A DNA stretch of 23,796 bases from contig CAMPET010000349.1 in NCBI GenBank assembly GCA_946803715.1, positions 40,125-63,920 of the forward strand, given 5' to 3'. Under the pieces are notes generated by a model. It was not told where the DNA came from, searched no databases, and was given only the letters and a program-made list of their open reading frames with translations. The stretch is from Beroe ovata (taxonomy: Eukaryota > Ctenophora > Nuda > Beroida > Beroidae). How positions within the stretch are numbered: the stretch's first letter is position 1; each line of letters opens with the position of its first letter. Positions 11,001 through 19,730 of this stretch are shown piece after piece. A program made the position numbers and the translations under genes.

Positions 11001-14000
11001 AAACAATCAATAAGCCCTGGCGTTACGAAAACCACACAGCACGCAGGTTTGTTCACTGCAATCTAAAATCAACACGAAAACTGGGCAGTCAGCCAACTTT
11101 ACCACGTGCAAGGTTCAGAACGTGATGAGAGTAATTTCAGATCCCAGGACCATGTACCAGAGTTTCTACCATATCCCGACAAAGCACTTCTTCCCGCCAA
11201 AACAGATACTTTTCCCTTGCTACGCGGCCCAAACTATCGCAAGCTAACGTGCCCCGGCCGAAACTATCTCACGCCGTGGTGGCAGGCGGTAGCGCCGCCA
11301 AGAGGGTCTCCCATCTGGTCAGTGGCAGTGGCGGCTCTCCACGCACAATTAACGCGAAATTAGTGCCACTTTCACCGCGCTAGTTTGGAAAGTGGTGCTG
11401 GTCTCCATGGTGATTGTGCGCCGTTACTCCGCAAAACTGCGGGCTGTTTGCTCTGCTGCGCATGTTCTCTTTACCAATGATTACTTGTTTACACGAGACG
11501 TATCTATCTCTACATTCCTCTGCGCGGGTTCATAGGTTGTTTTTCTCGTCATCAAACTCAGTGATCCATCGGTTATGGACAGGTTGATCCATAAACTGAT
11601 TTAGAGGGGTATATAAATGGAAAATGGCAATGGATCTCCGTCATTTATCAACGGCAAGAATGCACAAATTATTCTCATTTTTGCTCAGCAACAACAACAA
11701 CAACAACTCTCTTCCTCTCTATCCCCCGATCAGGGTTCCCCTCACAACTCAAGTGAACAGCTGTATCTCGGGGTTCCCAAACGGATCAAGGGCGGCGGAA
11801 CCAAACCCCCGCTCAGTCCCAGTAGTCCGTCCTATAGGCTCCCGCCCCCCGTCTCGTATAACAATAGTTTCACATCCGGCGCCAGACTGTCTACAAGTCC
11901 ACTGAGATCCCCGTTCCTTGTGACTCTAGCGGTGAGAGGGCACACTGCTATCATCACCGCTCAGCCGCTCAGCCGTCACAGTACTGGCAGCTCCATGTAC
12001 GCAATGTTTCGGGAACATTCTTACCTGAGAGAACAAATTCCCTGTACGCAATGTTCCCTACTGAGAAACATATGTCCATGTCTGTAACCATACAAAACAT
12101 ATATAAGTGAAAGAGAGGAGCATTTGTTTCACTTTGATGAGCTATTTTCCGATCACGTGGTTTTGTGCTTCCCTCCATAAAGCAACAGAGCCCAAACCTC
12201 AGCCATAATGTCTCTTCTCTTCCCACTTGACCATCTCTCATGAGTCATAATGTGTTTCTTCAACGTCTTTTCCTGTCAATGACAACTCTGCTTGTCTTCT
12301 TCATCGTCTTTTTATTAAGAAGACCATGTTTCGTGGATTCCTTTGATAAAGTTATCTCGCGCTACTCTTACTATAAAGTCACTGCTACTCTTTCTATTGC
12401 TTGTTATGGAAAATCCTGAAGCACATGCTATACTTTTGAGACGAAATCATCTCTTCTTTCGAATACTCAGTGTACTTGAAGCACTTTTTGCAATCAAGCA
12501 CTTTTCTAAGCACAAAAGCAAGAAGCACACTCTATTATAGTGTACCGCTATTCTTTTTTCTTTCGAATATTCACCTACCTACTATGAAAAACCAATATAA
12601 CCGCTTTTTGAGCTCAATCATGATAAATTCTTCCCTGCTTAATTCTCCCCTCTCCTCACTATTTCATCTCATCCAGACGGGTGCATCTAGTGAGGCAGTG
12701 AACAAGAGTTATGCTAGACTGTCTAAAGACAGCCACGCTGATCCTGCCAAGATAGAGACGAAGTTCTACCACAGCATTCCGGAGATACAGGTAAGATAAA
12801 GCGTGCCGAGATGCTCTTGAGATGCAACCGAGATTTCTAATTTTCACTTTCACGAGGATATAATGGAGCATCTCTGACCTCCACTATTTCTCCCACAGGC
12901 GAGCACGGAGAAGTTATCGTGTAAGCTGCGCGCAGGGGCTGATCTTAGTACAGTCCCTATCAAAGACAGCGTGACGGGTGTCATTCTGACCAGGATAGAC
13001 CAGTTATCACCGATAAACCAGATGGTCCTGAAATCAGCCAGTGTACTGGGGAGGAAGTTCAACTATGAGACTCTACAGGTAGCCAACTGCCATGGAATTG
13101 ATTCTCAATCAATATTTGAGTTAGCACGACTCTTGAAGCGTGATAACGTATTCAGATGGCATCTGAAAACGACAGCATGTTTACCCCTATTGATTTGATT
13201 AACTCCCAATTTTCTCCTCAGGCGATCACACCAAACATCAGGGAAGCTTCACTCGACAAAGCTCTTACAGAGCTGGTGGCAGCAAAGATCATCGAGCGGT
13301 GTCAAGAGGATCGACTGAGTACCGCTTTCTTCAGGAACCGTCGACAGGACAGTCTCCCTCACATGCGAGGGCAGAGAATGTCGTACACGTGAGTTTTCAC
13401 ACGTGATTATTTGACAAGCGTGACTCCTGCTACTGAATCTTATGTCTCCATGGTTACCGCGTCAGTGTTGTCGTAACGCCGGGTTTTTTGCCAGGTTTAC
13501 TCACTCAATCTTGCAAGAAACAACATATGGGATTCTCTGTGCGGATCAGAGGCGTGTCCTGCACGAGGGAGCGGCTGAACATCTACAACTCAGGTTCAAA
13601 CACAAGGAAATGTTTTCATGGTGCAATCATGACGATCAAACTACTTTAAACGGTTTTTATTCCCTGCAGTCCTGTAACCGGTGACTCTCTTAGATTCCAC
13701 AAGTGTGGGGAATGCGGGTGTGGAAAGTTCCTCCAGAATCCACTCGGTCCAAGGAATCCATCATCCGGAGCAGCATTTATTGGGGCTGCTCATGGTCTCA
13801 GCTTACTGGGACGGTCCCACTTGGAAACCTTCGAGAGTGAGTTATTAACTCTTACTTCATCTCTCCAATCATCGCCATATATGGGCATTGGACATGAATT
13901 TGGAGTGAACGAGTTTGGAATTCCGAATTCACTTGACATTCTCCTCTTGACACCACACTCATTTGACACCCTTCCCTCTTACTCAGACGGTGGTAACGAT

Positions 14001-17000
14001 AACACTTCTGAAGTTGGTAACTCTGACGATGATGATGAGATGATCTGTGATCTGAATCAATCAGACGGTGAAACAGATATTAGTGGTAAGGAATATTCTG
14101 ATATCATGGTTTTGAACGTACCGGCGCATCAGGTTTCTTCTTTTTGCGTATGTGAAGTGACGTTTCCCAATCTCTATCTTGTATTTCTGATGATTTCTCT
14201 TCCGAATTCTCCTCGGAATTATCCTTAATCCCATGGCTCGTGTCTGTGTCGACGTTATGTTAGTCGTGTTTTAATCTTGCATGGGAAGCATTCCATCCTG
14301 TCATCATCCTTGGCATGAGTTATCGAGCGCAGCACATCCCTAGCCCCGATCTCTGAACCTCCAACCTCACCATCCGCCATATATCGCATCAGACGATGAA
14401 ATGATGACATTCCCGCCTCTCATCCCCCGTCAACTCCCGCCAATCTCCATCCCACGGATTCCGCCTCCGCCACAGAGCCGAATTCTCTCTCCGCCCACAT
14501 TCTCCCGGAAAATGCCGCCTCTTACCCCGCCCTTCACATCGAGAAAAACACAACTACTCGATTCACCGCTCTTTCCGCCGATAGCGCAAACTCTCTCACT
14601 ACCGCTAATCCCGAGCCCGGAGCAAGAGAGTGACTTCTCCTATTTCCGGGATCCCCTTCCTTCTCCCCCCGTCGTATCACCTCCACCCCTCGTCCCCAAC
14701 AGTCCCGGATCTAACCACTCTTCTCAAGTCTCAGGCGCGGCATCATCGGGATACAACAAGAAGGTTACCATCGGGAAAACAACGGAAATGGAGTTTCCGT
14801 TCAACAACGGACGTCGGACGACGCTGCTAGGAATGCCCAGCGATAGCGAGTCGAACACACCGATCCGGAGTGGACGGCCGTCACTAGCGAGTGTCAAACT
14901 GGAGGCCAAATTTCAGGTTAGTTCAAACTCACATTTCATCTCCTGTGTCACCATATACGTGCTTTCTTATTATCGAAAGGTTTGATATCCCATCTTACAT
15001 ATTTTCCGTTTTGCCCAATTACCGATGTTTTCCCCCTCCCTCACACTCTCACTCTCTACTCTTTCTAGAGCACAAAGTGTGAGGACAACTTCAAGACACT
15101 GATTAACTACAAGAAAATTCTCACTACACGTAGTTCAGCGAGCAGACATGAGGAGGATGATCACTCTGACCCTGACAGGTTCGTGACAGGCGGGGGTTAA
15201 TAACCTTTCCAGTTGGGGTTATATTTTGAGCGAGGTGCGTCGAATTCCCCGACTTGGTGTATCAACCTTCGTCCGGTGGCCTATCAATTTTTATATGAAC
15301 TAACCAGAGAATTCCATGTCTCTCACATTTTCGAAATGATAGGCTAACTCCTAACTATTTCCACTCATTTCAGTGGAACTGGATCTGGAATCTGTAGTGA
15401 TGACGACGAAAAGATACCTACTCCAAAGAAAGAGCGCTCATCTTCAGGGAGTCATGTGTTCAGGTGAGAAACGTGCTTGAAACCACCTCTAAATCTTGAC
15501 ACCACCTTATATGGTTGCCCTGACACCACTTTGAATCCTTGAAACAATCCTGATGAATTGACAAACAGACAATCTATTGAATATTGACATTCCTTGACAC
15601 CATTTCCTTGACATCACTCTGATAGCTCAGCTGGAACCTTCACCTTGACACCACTTTCTCTTCAGTTCTGCCAGTGACGCAGGGAGTGAGGTGCTAAGAG
15701 GTACATCTCCTGACTCTGCCCGTGATTCATTCATTGACACCGTAAATCCGTGTCATACCAACATGGACCAAGTTAGTGGTTGCAACTTTCCTGCTGAGTA
15801 GAACTGGAAACAACATTGCTTACAATCTGTTTATACGTTCTGGCCCTTGTAGTTCTACTCTTCCCTTGACACCACTTGACATCTCTCAGATAGGCGAATG
15901 GGTGCTGAATAAGGATCGGTGTCATTGTCGAGTCGTTATCAGAGAGCTAGTTCCCAGTATTGTACGACATTGGAAAGCAGCGGATAGCTACGATAATCTT
16001 ATAGCTGTCATGATCGGTGGGTAATTACTAATTATATTCGTCTCATGGTAAACTTGCACTGTGGAAGAATATGCTCCCCTTGGCAGCATTGGAAGCACCA
16101 TACCTAATAAGGTAATATTTCCCATTTTACAGAAGCGGTTGGGGCAGCCGTCTACATGGGTGACAGTGAAGAGGCGTTCCATTGGATCGGTGAAATCAAC
16201 AGGAGGCAGGAAGAAAAGAAGGTGATCTTAATACCCCCATTCACATGTCATCCAGTTATCCTGAAAACCTCATAGACATCTTCAGGACTCTTTATTCATT
16301 TTGATAATTGGGCATTCCCGTTTCATGAATCGACGTTTCAGCTTCCCTTCACGAGAATGCAGGAAGCTACAGTCCAATATCTGCAAGGACAAGCACACTT
16401 CAAGAACAGTCAGATTAACGATGCTATTGAGTGTTACAGGAAGAGCCTCAAGTTGCTAGGTGAATAGCGCGTTGCCACTCACGCAGTATCTTACGCGTTA
16501 CCATAGCAACACGCGTTATCTCATACTAATCTCGTGATTTCAGGCGCTCCTCAACCGACATCAAACATCGAGGCTCATCTCAGTCTCTCGTTTTTCGTTA
16601 TGAAACACAAATTCAACGAACGACTCCAACTCAAAACGAACCCCCACCCTTTCAACTACGAGGACGCAGAGCGATACCATATCATCATTCAGTGTCTAGG
16701 TTAATTCACCACTCATAGTCATAGTCGCTGTTCCTTGACACCACTTATTGTTGAATTGCTGCTCCTTGACACCACTTTCAGACCCACTTTGACACCACTT
16801 TTTCAGGACGATTGCGTGTGGCACTGGAGGTGCAGTATAAGAGTGTACAAGCATACTCAGCGGCTGTTGAACAGTTCAAATGGTGGCAGTGCAGTTCAAT
16901 AGAGGAAACATCGATGAAGTTGGAAACCCTTGCCAACTTTCTTCACGCTGCTCAAAAATATTCTCTATCAGTGCCTTGCACTTCGTGAGTTGGACACGTT

Positions 17001-18749
17001 CATCTTTGACACCCTCATACTGGTATGACTCTTGGGAAGGATTGACATCCTTAACACTTAGAGAAAGACTCATCACCAATAAACTGATGATATTTCTTGC
17101 AGAATCGAGTCGAAGCTATCCTCCTCGATGGAGTTCGAAGCGCTCTCCCCTGACAACTCAATGGCGTTGTTCTACGCATACCTCCTCTTGACAGAGACAA
17201 AGATTGCTGAGGGTGGGATCAGAACAGGTAAGAATTATCGATCGTTGCACCGACAACTGTGTCCCTCGCCTTGAAACTTCGACCATTGCACCCTGATCAC
17301 ACTCGGCCTCCCCTTGCCTTACGTCTGACGCACTGATTACACTTGACACCGTCACCTCTTTGACACCCCATTGACACCAGGTGTGGAGCACGGGAGCAAC
17401 GCTCTCCTCGTATCCGACTCAATGAAACACCGTCTCCTATTCGTCTCGGCTTCCCCTTCACTCGTACTTGGGTTCTTCCTCTGCAATGATCGAACAAAAC
17501 TCGTCGATACCCTCAAAAATATGAACAGATTCGCCGTCGAGGTAAATTCCGCGAGAGTTCCTGTTTTCAGGTGTTTTCCATTTGAAATGGTATCGAGATC
17601 AGATGTGAGTGAATATTTCTCATTACAAATGGCTTGCCGTAGCTCTCTTTCCCTCAGATATCAGATCACGAAGGTCAGGCATGGTTCGTTGCCTTTGCTC
17701 TCTTCCTGGAAACTGAGATAGAGGAACAGCTGGAGAGTTCCATCATGTACAAGGAGTACATCTTCAGCAGTGTGAGCAGTCCAGATTTCACCAACGACTC
17801 CATCGCCAGGTGAATATTATTATTAACTTGAATTCAGTGATTCATATGACTTGAATTTAGTGATTCATATGTTGAGGCTTGATTGATCTTGATTTTTGCG
17901 AAACACGGATTCAAATCCCCTCCATGACATTCCATTCTGATCTACGACATTACAAAGATGGTTTTATATACGTCTCCATGACAACTCACTTCCCTCAGGT
18001 TTTGCATGCTCATATCCCTTGCATTGAGTTTCGCACGGCAAGGAAACGGACAGAGAGCGACTTCCTGGGTGACCGTGGCCCGAACTCTAGCTCCACCGGT
18101 CATCAGTAGTCTGACGTGCGCGTTCTTCTACACTCTTCTCCTTGAGACACTCATCCTCCTATTCCAACTCGGACACGATGTCTGGCCACGTGTCAGGATT
18201 CTCATGAAACTGTGCATTAAGAATACAGCGGTTTACAACTGTCTTCGTCCACGTGTTTACACGTATGTCGCGTTCATCAAAGTGTTGAAAGGCAAGACTC
18301 GTGACGCGCAGGCGTTCCTGAGCCGCGCACTTCATTTTGCGGAGTTATACAAACAAGAACTGGACATTCTCCGTATAAAGCAGTGTCGGAAGATTTGGTT
18401 TGAGGGGAAGAAACCGAAGAATCTGTTAAACAAGCTTCTGTCCAGTCGGAAGGTCCACACTCTTCTGGAAGACGAAGGGGAAGAAGTGGCTGAGGGAGAG
18501 GATGAATTGACAGTTTTTTGTCTGCAGGTGGAACAATGCTCGCCAAACAAAGGGGCTCCAACAAGATCCGTCTCGGATGTTTCGACCAAGAAATCTAAGA
18601 ATTACTCAGAGCCGGGCGAGTTCTCCGACATTCAGGAGCCAGCCCCAGTAAGGACTAGTCAAATGGGAACAATTAGTGAGGGTGAGGAGGGAGGATCCGG
18701 CCTTCTCATCGAAACAGACTCGTCGGTAAGTCTGGCCATGAGTCATTGA
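493..18749 (+). CDS. ADCY10: Soluble adenylyl cyclase (ADCY10-like), about 39 exons, 5' end missing
   Basis: This enzyme makes cAMP from ATP in the cytosol, cilia, nucleus or mitochondria; mammalian sAC is a bicarbonate, calcium and ATP sensor. The joined exons keep one open frame of about 2,050 codons, against about 1,610 residues in human sAC. The order matches the family: two class III cyclase domains, a P-loop NTPase, a winged-helix-like part and a TPR-like tail. Nearly all junctions are GT-AG and phase-compatible. Diagnostic strings are FTDLSGFTAL and GDILKFAGDA in C1, MFDKGCTF, FCGIIGH and GKSVNLAAR in C2, and ILDDAQWID in the NTPase. The extra length is mainly low-complexity linker between NTPase and tail. 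No initiator Met was found in frame before the first recognised exon, so one or more 5' exons are upstream or unrecognised. The gene converges on the ATAD1-like gene. Exon coordinates are given in the block entries. The identity is very secure; individual borders at 2338/2474, 13837-13986, 15691-15771 and 18726 are less so. Confidence 0.95.
2223..6587 (+). CDS. ADCY10: sAC block 2: C1-C2 linker and catalytic domain C2
   Basis: Exons are 2223-2338, 2474-2603 (or from 2458), 2752-2842, 2992-3150, 5948-6010, 6149-6279 and 6467-6587. The linker leads into WLSEIRTVTVMF, the start of C2. TINKLYMFDKG keeps the Lys334 and Met337 equivalents, with Phe336 replaced by Tyr. After a 2.8 kb intron the frame resumes at ITTGRAFCGIIGHPQRHEYG and continues as VIGKSVNLAAR, which holds the transition-state-stabilising Asn412 and Arg416 equivalents. 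Both catalytic halves therefore look competent. The last exon ends in FIPPQQIEDDGGKIIG, leading into the NTPase. The weak point is the junction 2338/2458-2474: the good acceptor at 2456-2457 gives the wrong phase, while a poorer acceptor 16 nt further on restores the frame. The donor after 2603 (gttatt) is also weak but is supported by the alignment. Confidence 0.9.
3151..5947 (+). other. ADCY10: 2.8 kb intron of the sAC gene
   Basis: The intron is bounded by G|gttagt and ctctag|GA, and both sides are fixed by the strong cyclase homology (KLQASIG joined to ITTGRAFCG). It holds only short unrelated open frames (such as 4182-4394 and 5713-6045, the last overlapping the next exon). A hairpin-forming stretch is at 3983-4025 and the dispersed motif aaactcggagggatt is at 4547-4561. 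No transposon protein was recognised. Confidence 0.8.
3983..4025. repeat. Nested inverted repeat (hairpin)
   Basis: CCAGGGT (3983-3989) pairs with ACCCTGG (4019-4025). Inside, GGTCAT and ATGACC (3990-4004) form a perfect palindrome with a 3-nt centre. It lies in the long sAC intron. Confidence 0.6.
6286..6337. repeat. Short tandem repeat, catgtatatctgat unit
   Basis: Three near-identical copies of atgtatatctgatcat lie just after the splice donor at 6280, inside a sAC intron. Confidence 0.7.
6729..7216. repeat. Tandem duplication, copy A
   Basis: The unit starts gatgagctagct and runs to about gagctgtcagtc. It repeats at an offset of 543 bp with scattered substitutions and small length changes. 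A minus-strand open frame (6763-7071) is shared with copy B but carries many amino-acid changes there, so I do not call it a gene. Confidence 0.85.
7272..7772. repeat. Tandem duplication, copy B
   Basis: This is the second copy of the unit at 6729-7216. It differs by single-base substitutions, one extra T in a T run near 7374-7379, and a small insertion near 7726-7735. The extra T shifts the shared minus-strand frame. About 55 bp of unrelated sequence separates the copies. Confidence 0.85.
7823..10484 (+). CDS. ADCY10: sAC block 3: P-loop NTPase module
   Basis: Exons are 7823-7897, 8013-8121, 8434-8623, 8732-8908, 9034-9139, 9292-9449 and 10407-10484, all with consistent phases. The module begins with IIGREEEMKVFEEQL, which matches the LLGR motif that opens the human NTPase region. 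The Walker A region reads SATGMGKT: the GKT is intact, but the leading Gly of GxxxxGK[ST] is Ser. Walker B is MIILDDAQWID, with Asp where human sAC has Glu (IIDEAQ). LIVCSTRPFP matches a sensor-like strand. The exon at 9292 (GLKPDDM to QFKVLE) matches the part with GIPFYCEELL in human. The role of this module in sAC is unclear, and it may be regulatory. Intron 8122-8433 holds a strong palindrome. Confidence 0.9.
8122..8433 (+). other. ADCY10: Intron with palindrome and direct repeats
   Basis: The intron joins the Walker A exon to the exon starting VIFAAAG (phase 2). It is filled by the AT-rich palindrome at 8175-8203 and several caggtgttatatt-like direct repeats up to about 8260. Confidence 0.8.
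8175..8203. repeat. Perfect 13-bp inverted repeat with 3-nt loop
   Basis: ACACCTGTTATAC (8175-8187) and GTATAACAGGTGT (8191-8203) are exact reverse complements separated by AGT. Partial copies caggtgttatatt follow at about 8214-8228, and looser copies to 8260. Confidence 0.9.
9450..10406 (+). other. ADCY10: 957 bp intron of the sAC gene
   Basis: The intron is bounded by gtatgc and ctctag. It contains two G runs (9753-9761 and 10154-10167) and no supported gene. Confidence 0.75.
10485..11688 (+). other. ADCY10: 1.2 kb intron of the sAC gene
   Basis: It contains the GGTTGCT repeat cluster at 10835-10918 and a GC-richer patch around 11220-11400. That patch carries an 85-codon frame (11106-11363) without recognisable homology or well-placed splice sites. 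A small extra exon in this interval cannot be excluded. Confidence 0.6.
10835..10918. repeat. Five copies of GGTTGCT
   Basis: GGTTGCT begins at 10835, 10849, 10863, 10889 and 10912, usually followed by A or G and separated by AT-rich spacers of variable length. It is an imperfect cluster within an intron. Confidence 0.75.
11689..12790 (+). CDS. ADCY10: sAC block 4: Gln/Ser/Pro-rich linker exons
   Basis: Exon 11689-11931 (81 codons, phase 0 at both ends) starts immediately after ttttgctcag with six Gln codons, five of them CAA repeats following the first CAA. It continues with serine, proline and glycine-rich sequence (LSSSLSPDQGSP, PPLSPSSPS), then ends at gtgaga. Exon 12677-12790 (38 codons, TGASSEAVNK to PEIQ) also begins and ends in phase 0. 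Together they fill the region between the NTPase and the winged-helix-like part, where vertebrate sAC has a poorly conserved linker. No homology is visible, so the first exon is called on splice sites, open frame and codon-like composition. Because it is symmetric (phase 0-0), it could be an alternatively used exon. Confidence 0.7.
11932..12676 (+). other. ADCY10: 745 bp intron of the sAC gene
   Basis: The intron lies between the polyglutamine exon and the exon starting TGASSEAVNK. It holds an imperfect direct repeat of gtacgcaatgtt (starting about 11998 and 12045) and AT-rich sequence, with no supported gene. Confidence 0.65.
12899..13836 (+). CDS. ADCY10: sAC block 5: winged-helix-like part and Cys cluster
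   Basis: Exons are 12899-13078, 13222-13388, 13495-13593 and 13694-13836. LRAGADLSTVPIKDSVTG followed by IDQLSPINQMVLKSASVLGRKF is the typical boundary seen in sAC and in related signal-transduction ATPases. FTHSILQETTYGIL and DQRRVLHEGAAEHLQ match the human stretch around MMQKTAYELWLKDQR. The last exon has HKCGECGCGKF, in the place of the human Cys-rich segment CDHCRGRDF; it might bind metal, but this is not shown. The donor after 13593 (gttcaa) is weak, but phase 2 fits the next exon. The donor at 13837 (gtgagt) is strong, yet the frame also stays open straight through. Confidence 0.85.
13837..13986 (+). other. ADCY10: Probable 150 nt in-frame intron (possible exitron)
   Basis: The stretch starts gtgagt and ends ccctcttactcag. 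It has 150 nt, a multiple of three, without an in-frame stop, so both the spliced and the retained form keep the frame. It contains three TTGACA(C/T) motifs (13933, 13947, 13963), which otherwise occur mainly in introns of this gene. I favour removal. Confidence 0.65.
13987..15771 (+). CDS. ADCY10: sAC block 6: acidic and proline-rich disordered insert
   Basis: Exons are 13987-14085, 14393-14916, 15069-15178, 15374-15463 and 15666-15771. The first part is acidic (SDDDDEM, SDGETD). The 524 bp exon is very rich in Pro, Ser and Leu (RIPPPPQSR, PLPSPPVVSPPPLVP), then turns basic and polar (GYNKKVTIGKTTEMEF). The later exons are short, charged and serine-rich (EEDDHSDPD, KKERSSSGSH). The stretch has no counterpart of this size in human sAC and looks intrinsically disordered, perhaps a docking or phosphorylation region (inference). 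The phases 1, 0, 2, 2, 0 connect without a break. The last exon could instead end at 15690 (GAG|gtgcta, also phase 0), because its second half contains the intron-type motif TTGACACC. Confidence 0.75.
14086..14392 (+). other. ADCY10: 307 bp intron of the sAC gene
   Basis: The intron starts gtaagg after AGT G and ends catcag before AC GAT GAA, giving a phase-1 junction. Part of it is open in the upstream frame, but it runs into a stop at 14226-14228, so the splice is needed. Confidence 0.75.
15890..18749 (+). CDS. ADCY10: sAC block 7: helical TPR-like C-terminal tail
   Basis: Exons are 15890-16016, 16133-16221, 16342-16459, 16544-16699, 16807-16984, 17103-17227, 17381-17541, 17658-17809 and 17999-18749. 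RCHCRVVIRELVPSIVRHW and the following helices align with the human stretch beginning CQCEEILEIVILPLAHHF. YLQGQAHFKNSQINDAIECY is a TPR-like helix pair corresponding to human YSLKGEVCFNMG. RVYTYVAFIKVLKGKTRDA near the end matches human LMAYVCILMGDG. The last exon runs 247 codons from its first Met and adds a ~130-residue acidic and serine-rich extension after the conserved helices, ending at TGA 18747-18749. A strong donor (gtaagt) at 18726 lies just before this stop, so a spliced alternative end at TAG 18920-18922 is possible. Confidence 0.9.
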
Positions 18750-19065
18750 CCAATGACGATCTTGCTCAGTCATAGTGCCATGGTAACGGACCCTGACAAT
18801 TAGACTACCTAATATGGTCATGACAGAATGGGAGCGACATTTTTATAGGTCTGCAAATGTTTGAGACTCGTAAAGTAAAAGATATGACTTCCTTTCAGCT
18901 TTTAGTGTTTGTGATATTCTAGAAATATTCGAGCTATAATTCAGATATTACAACTTAGTTTGTATTCATAAGTTGAAGCTTATTTGTGTAAAATAATTCA
19001 TCAGAAACACCTGATATTCATCTTTTTATTTGTCATTGAAGCTATTTTCAGCCGTTTACTGCAGA

Positions 19066-19071
19066 ATTAAA
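19066..19071 (+). terminator. Candidate poly(A) signal of the sAC gene (ATTAAA)
   Basis: This is an ATTAAA hexamer about 320 nt after the sAC stop. I see no AATAAA on this strand between the stop and the converging gene, so this is the best candidate and a weak one. Confidence 0.35.
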
Positions 19072-19148
19072 CATTTTTATTGAATTTTTACTATTTGATA
19101 AACAGATAGTTGCATTTTTCTTGGTGCCGGTTCTTGTTTTAGAAAATA

Positions 19149-19222
19149 TTCCCTCCGGGTTTCACACAGCGTGACAGATTTCAATTTATACGATGTAAGA
19201 GCTTCGCAAACTCGGAGGGATT
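19149..19222. repeat. Short element with inverted ends (MITE-like)
   Basis: TCCCTCCGGGTTT at the left and AAACTCGGAGGGA at the right are inverted copies with one mismatch, enclosing about 45 bp. The right-end sequence occurs again at 4547-4561 and a left-end-like sequence at 448-459. No coding content is present. Confidence 0.55.
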
Positions 19223-19390
19223 GTAAATAATGATGAAAAAAGTTTAAACCTTTAAGTTTTGAATTGTGTTATCTGTAAATAAGCAGAATATTTGTGTTTC
19301 AAGTGATGAATTCAGATTTTGGATTTCACCTAATGCGATGATAGCTCATGGAGTCATGATTTCGAATAGAAGTTTGACCCGTTTTTGAAT

Positions 19391-19396
19391 TTTATT
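19391..19396 (-). terminator. Candidate poly(A) signal of the ATAD1-like gene (AATAAA)
   Basis: TTTATT on the plus strand reads AATAAA on the minus strand, about 335 nt after the stop at 19731. It is the first canonical hexamer I find downstream of that gene. Confidence 0.45.
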
Positions 19397-19730
19397 GGAA
19401 CAATTGTTGACTCTGTCAGATTTCATCACACTTATCAGAATCGAAACTCGTCATGTAAAGACAGGAATGAAATGAAAAGTATAAATACACAGCAGTTCCA
19501 GTATCGTATTTGAGTTAAATGCATCAGTATCGATGTTGAGATACTTTTTATCGAATCTGTGTCAATATTGTTGTATCTGTAGAGTAACTTATTCGACATT
19601 AATCATCCAGAAATCTGCTGTCTCATTCGAGTGAAAGAGACCCAAAAACTGCCCGGCGCCCGAATATGGTCAACTGTTCATATCTGCCGACTCATCACCC
19701 TATCAACATAACAATCGCCCTAGCAACACG

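Larger units (their letters stand above)
18750..19730. other. Convergent 3' intergenic region
   Basis: About 980 bp of AT-rich sequence lie between the stop codons of the sAC gene (+) and the ATAD1-like gene (-). It must hold both 3' UTRs. It contains candidate poly(A) signals for both strands and the inverted repeat at 19149-19222. No further gene is seen. Confidence 0.75.

Noticed and set aside
11106-11363. 85-codon plus-strand frame with GC-richer composition in a cyclase intron
   Set aside because: There is no recognisable homology, no well-placed splice sites and no phase link to the neighbouring exons.
12343-12676. Overlapping plus-strand frames rich in Leu, Ser and Lys upstream of the exon at 12677
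   Set aside because: They are intron sequence that stays open by chance up to the acceptor at 12675-12676; only 12677-12790 is supported as coding.
18277-18821. Minus-strand frames opposite the last cyclase exon
   Set aside because: They are complementary to a well-supported coding exon and have no homology of their own.
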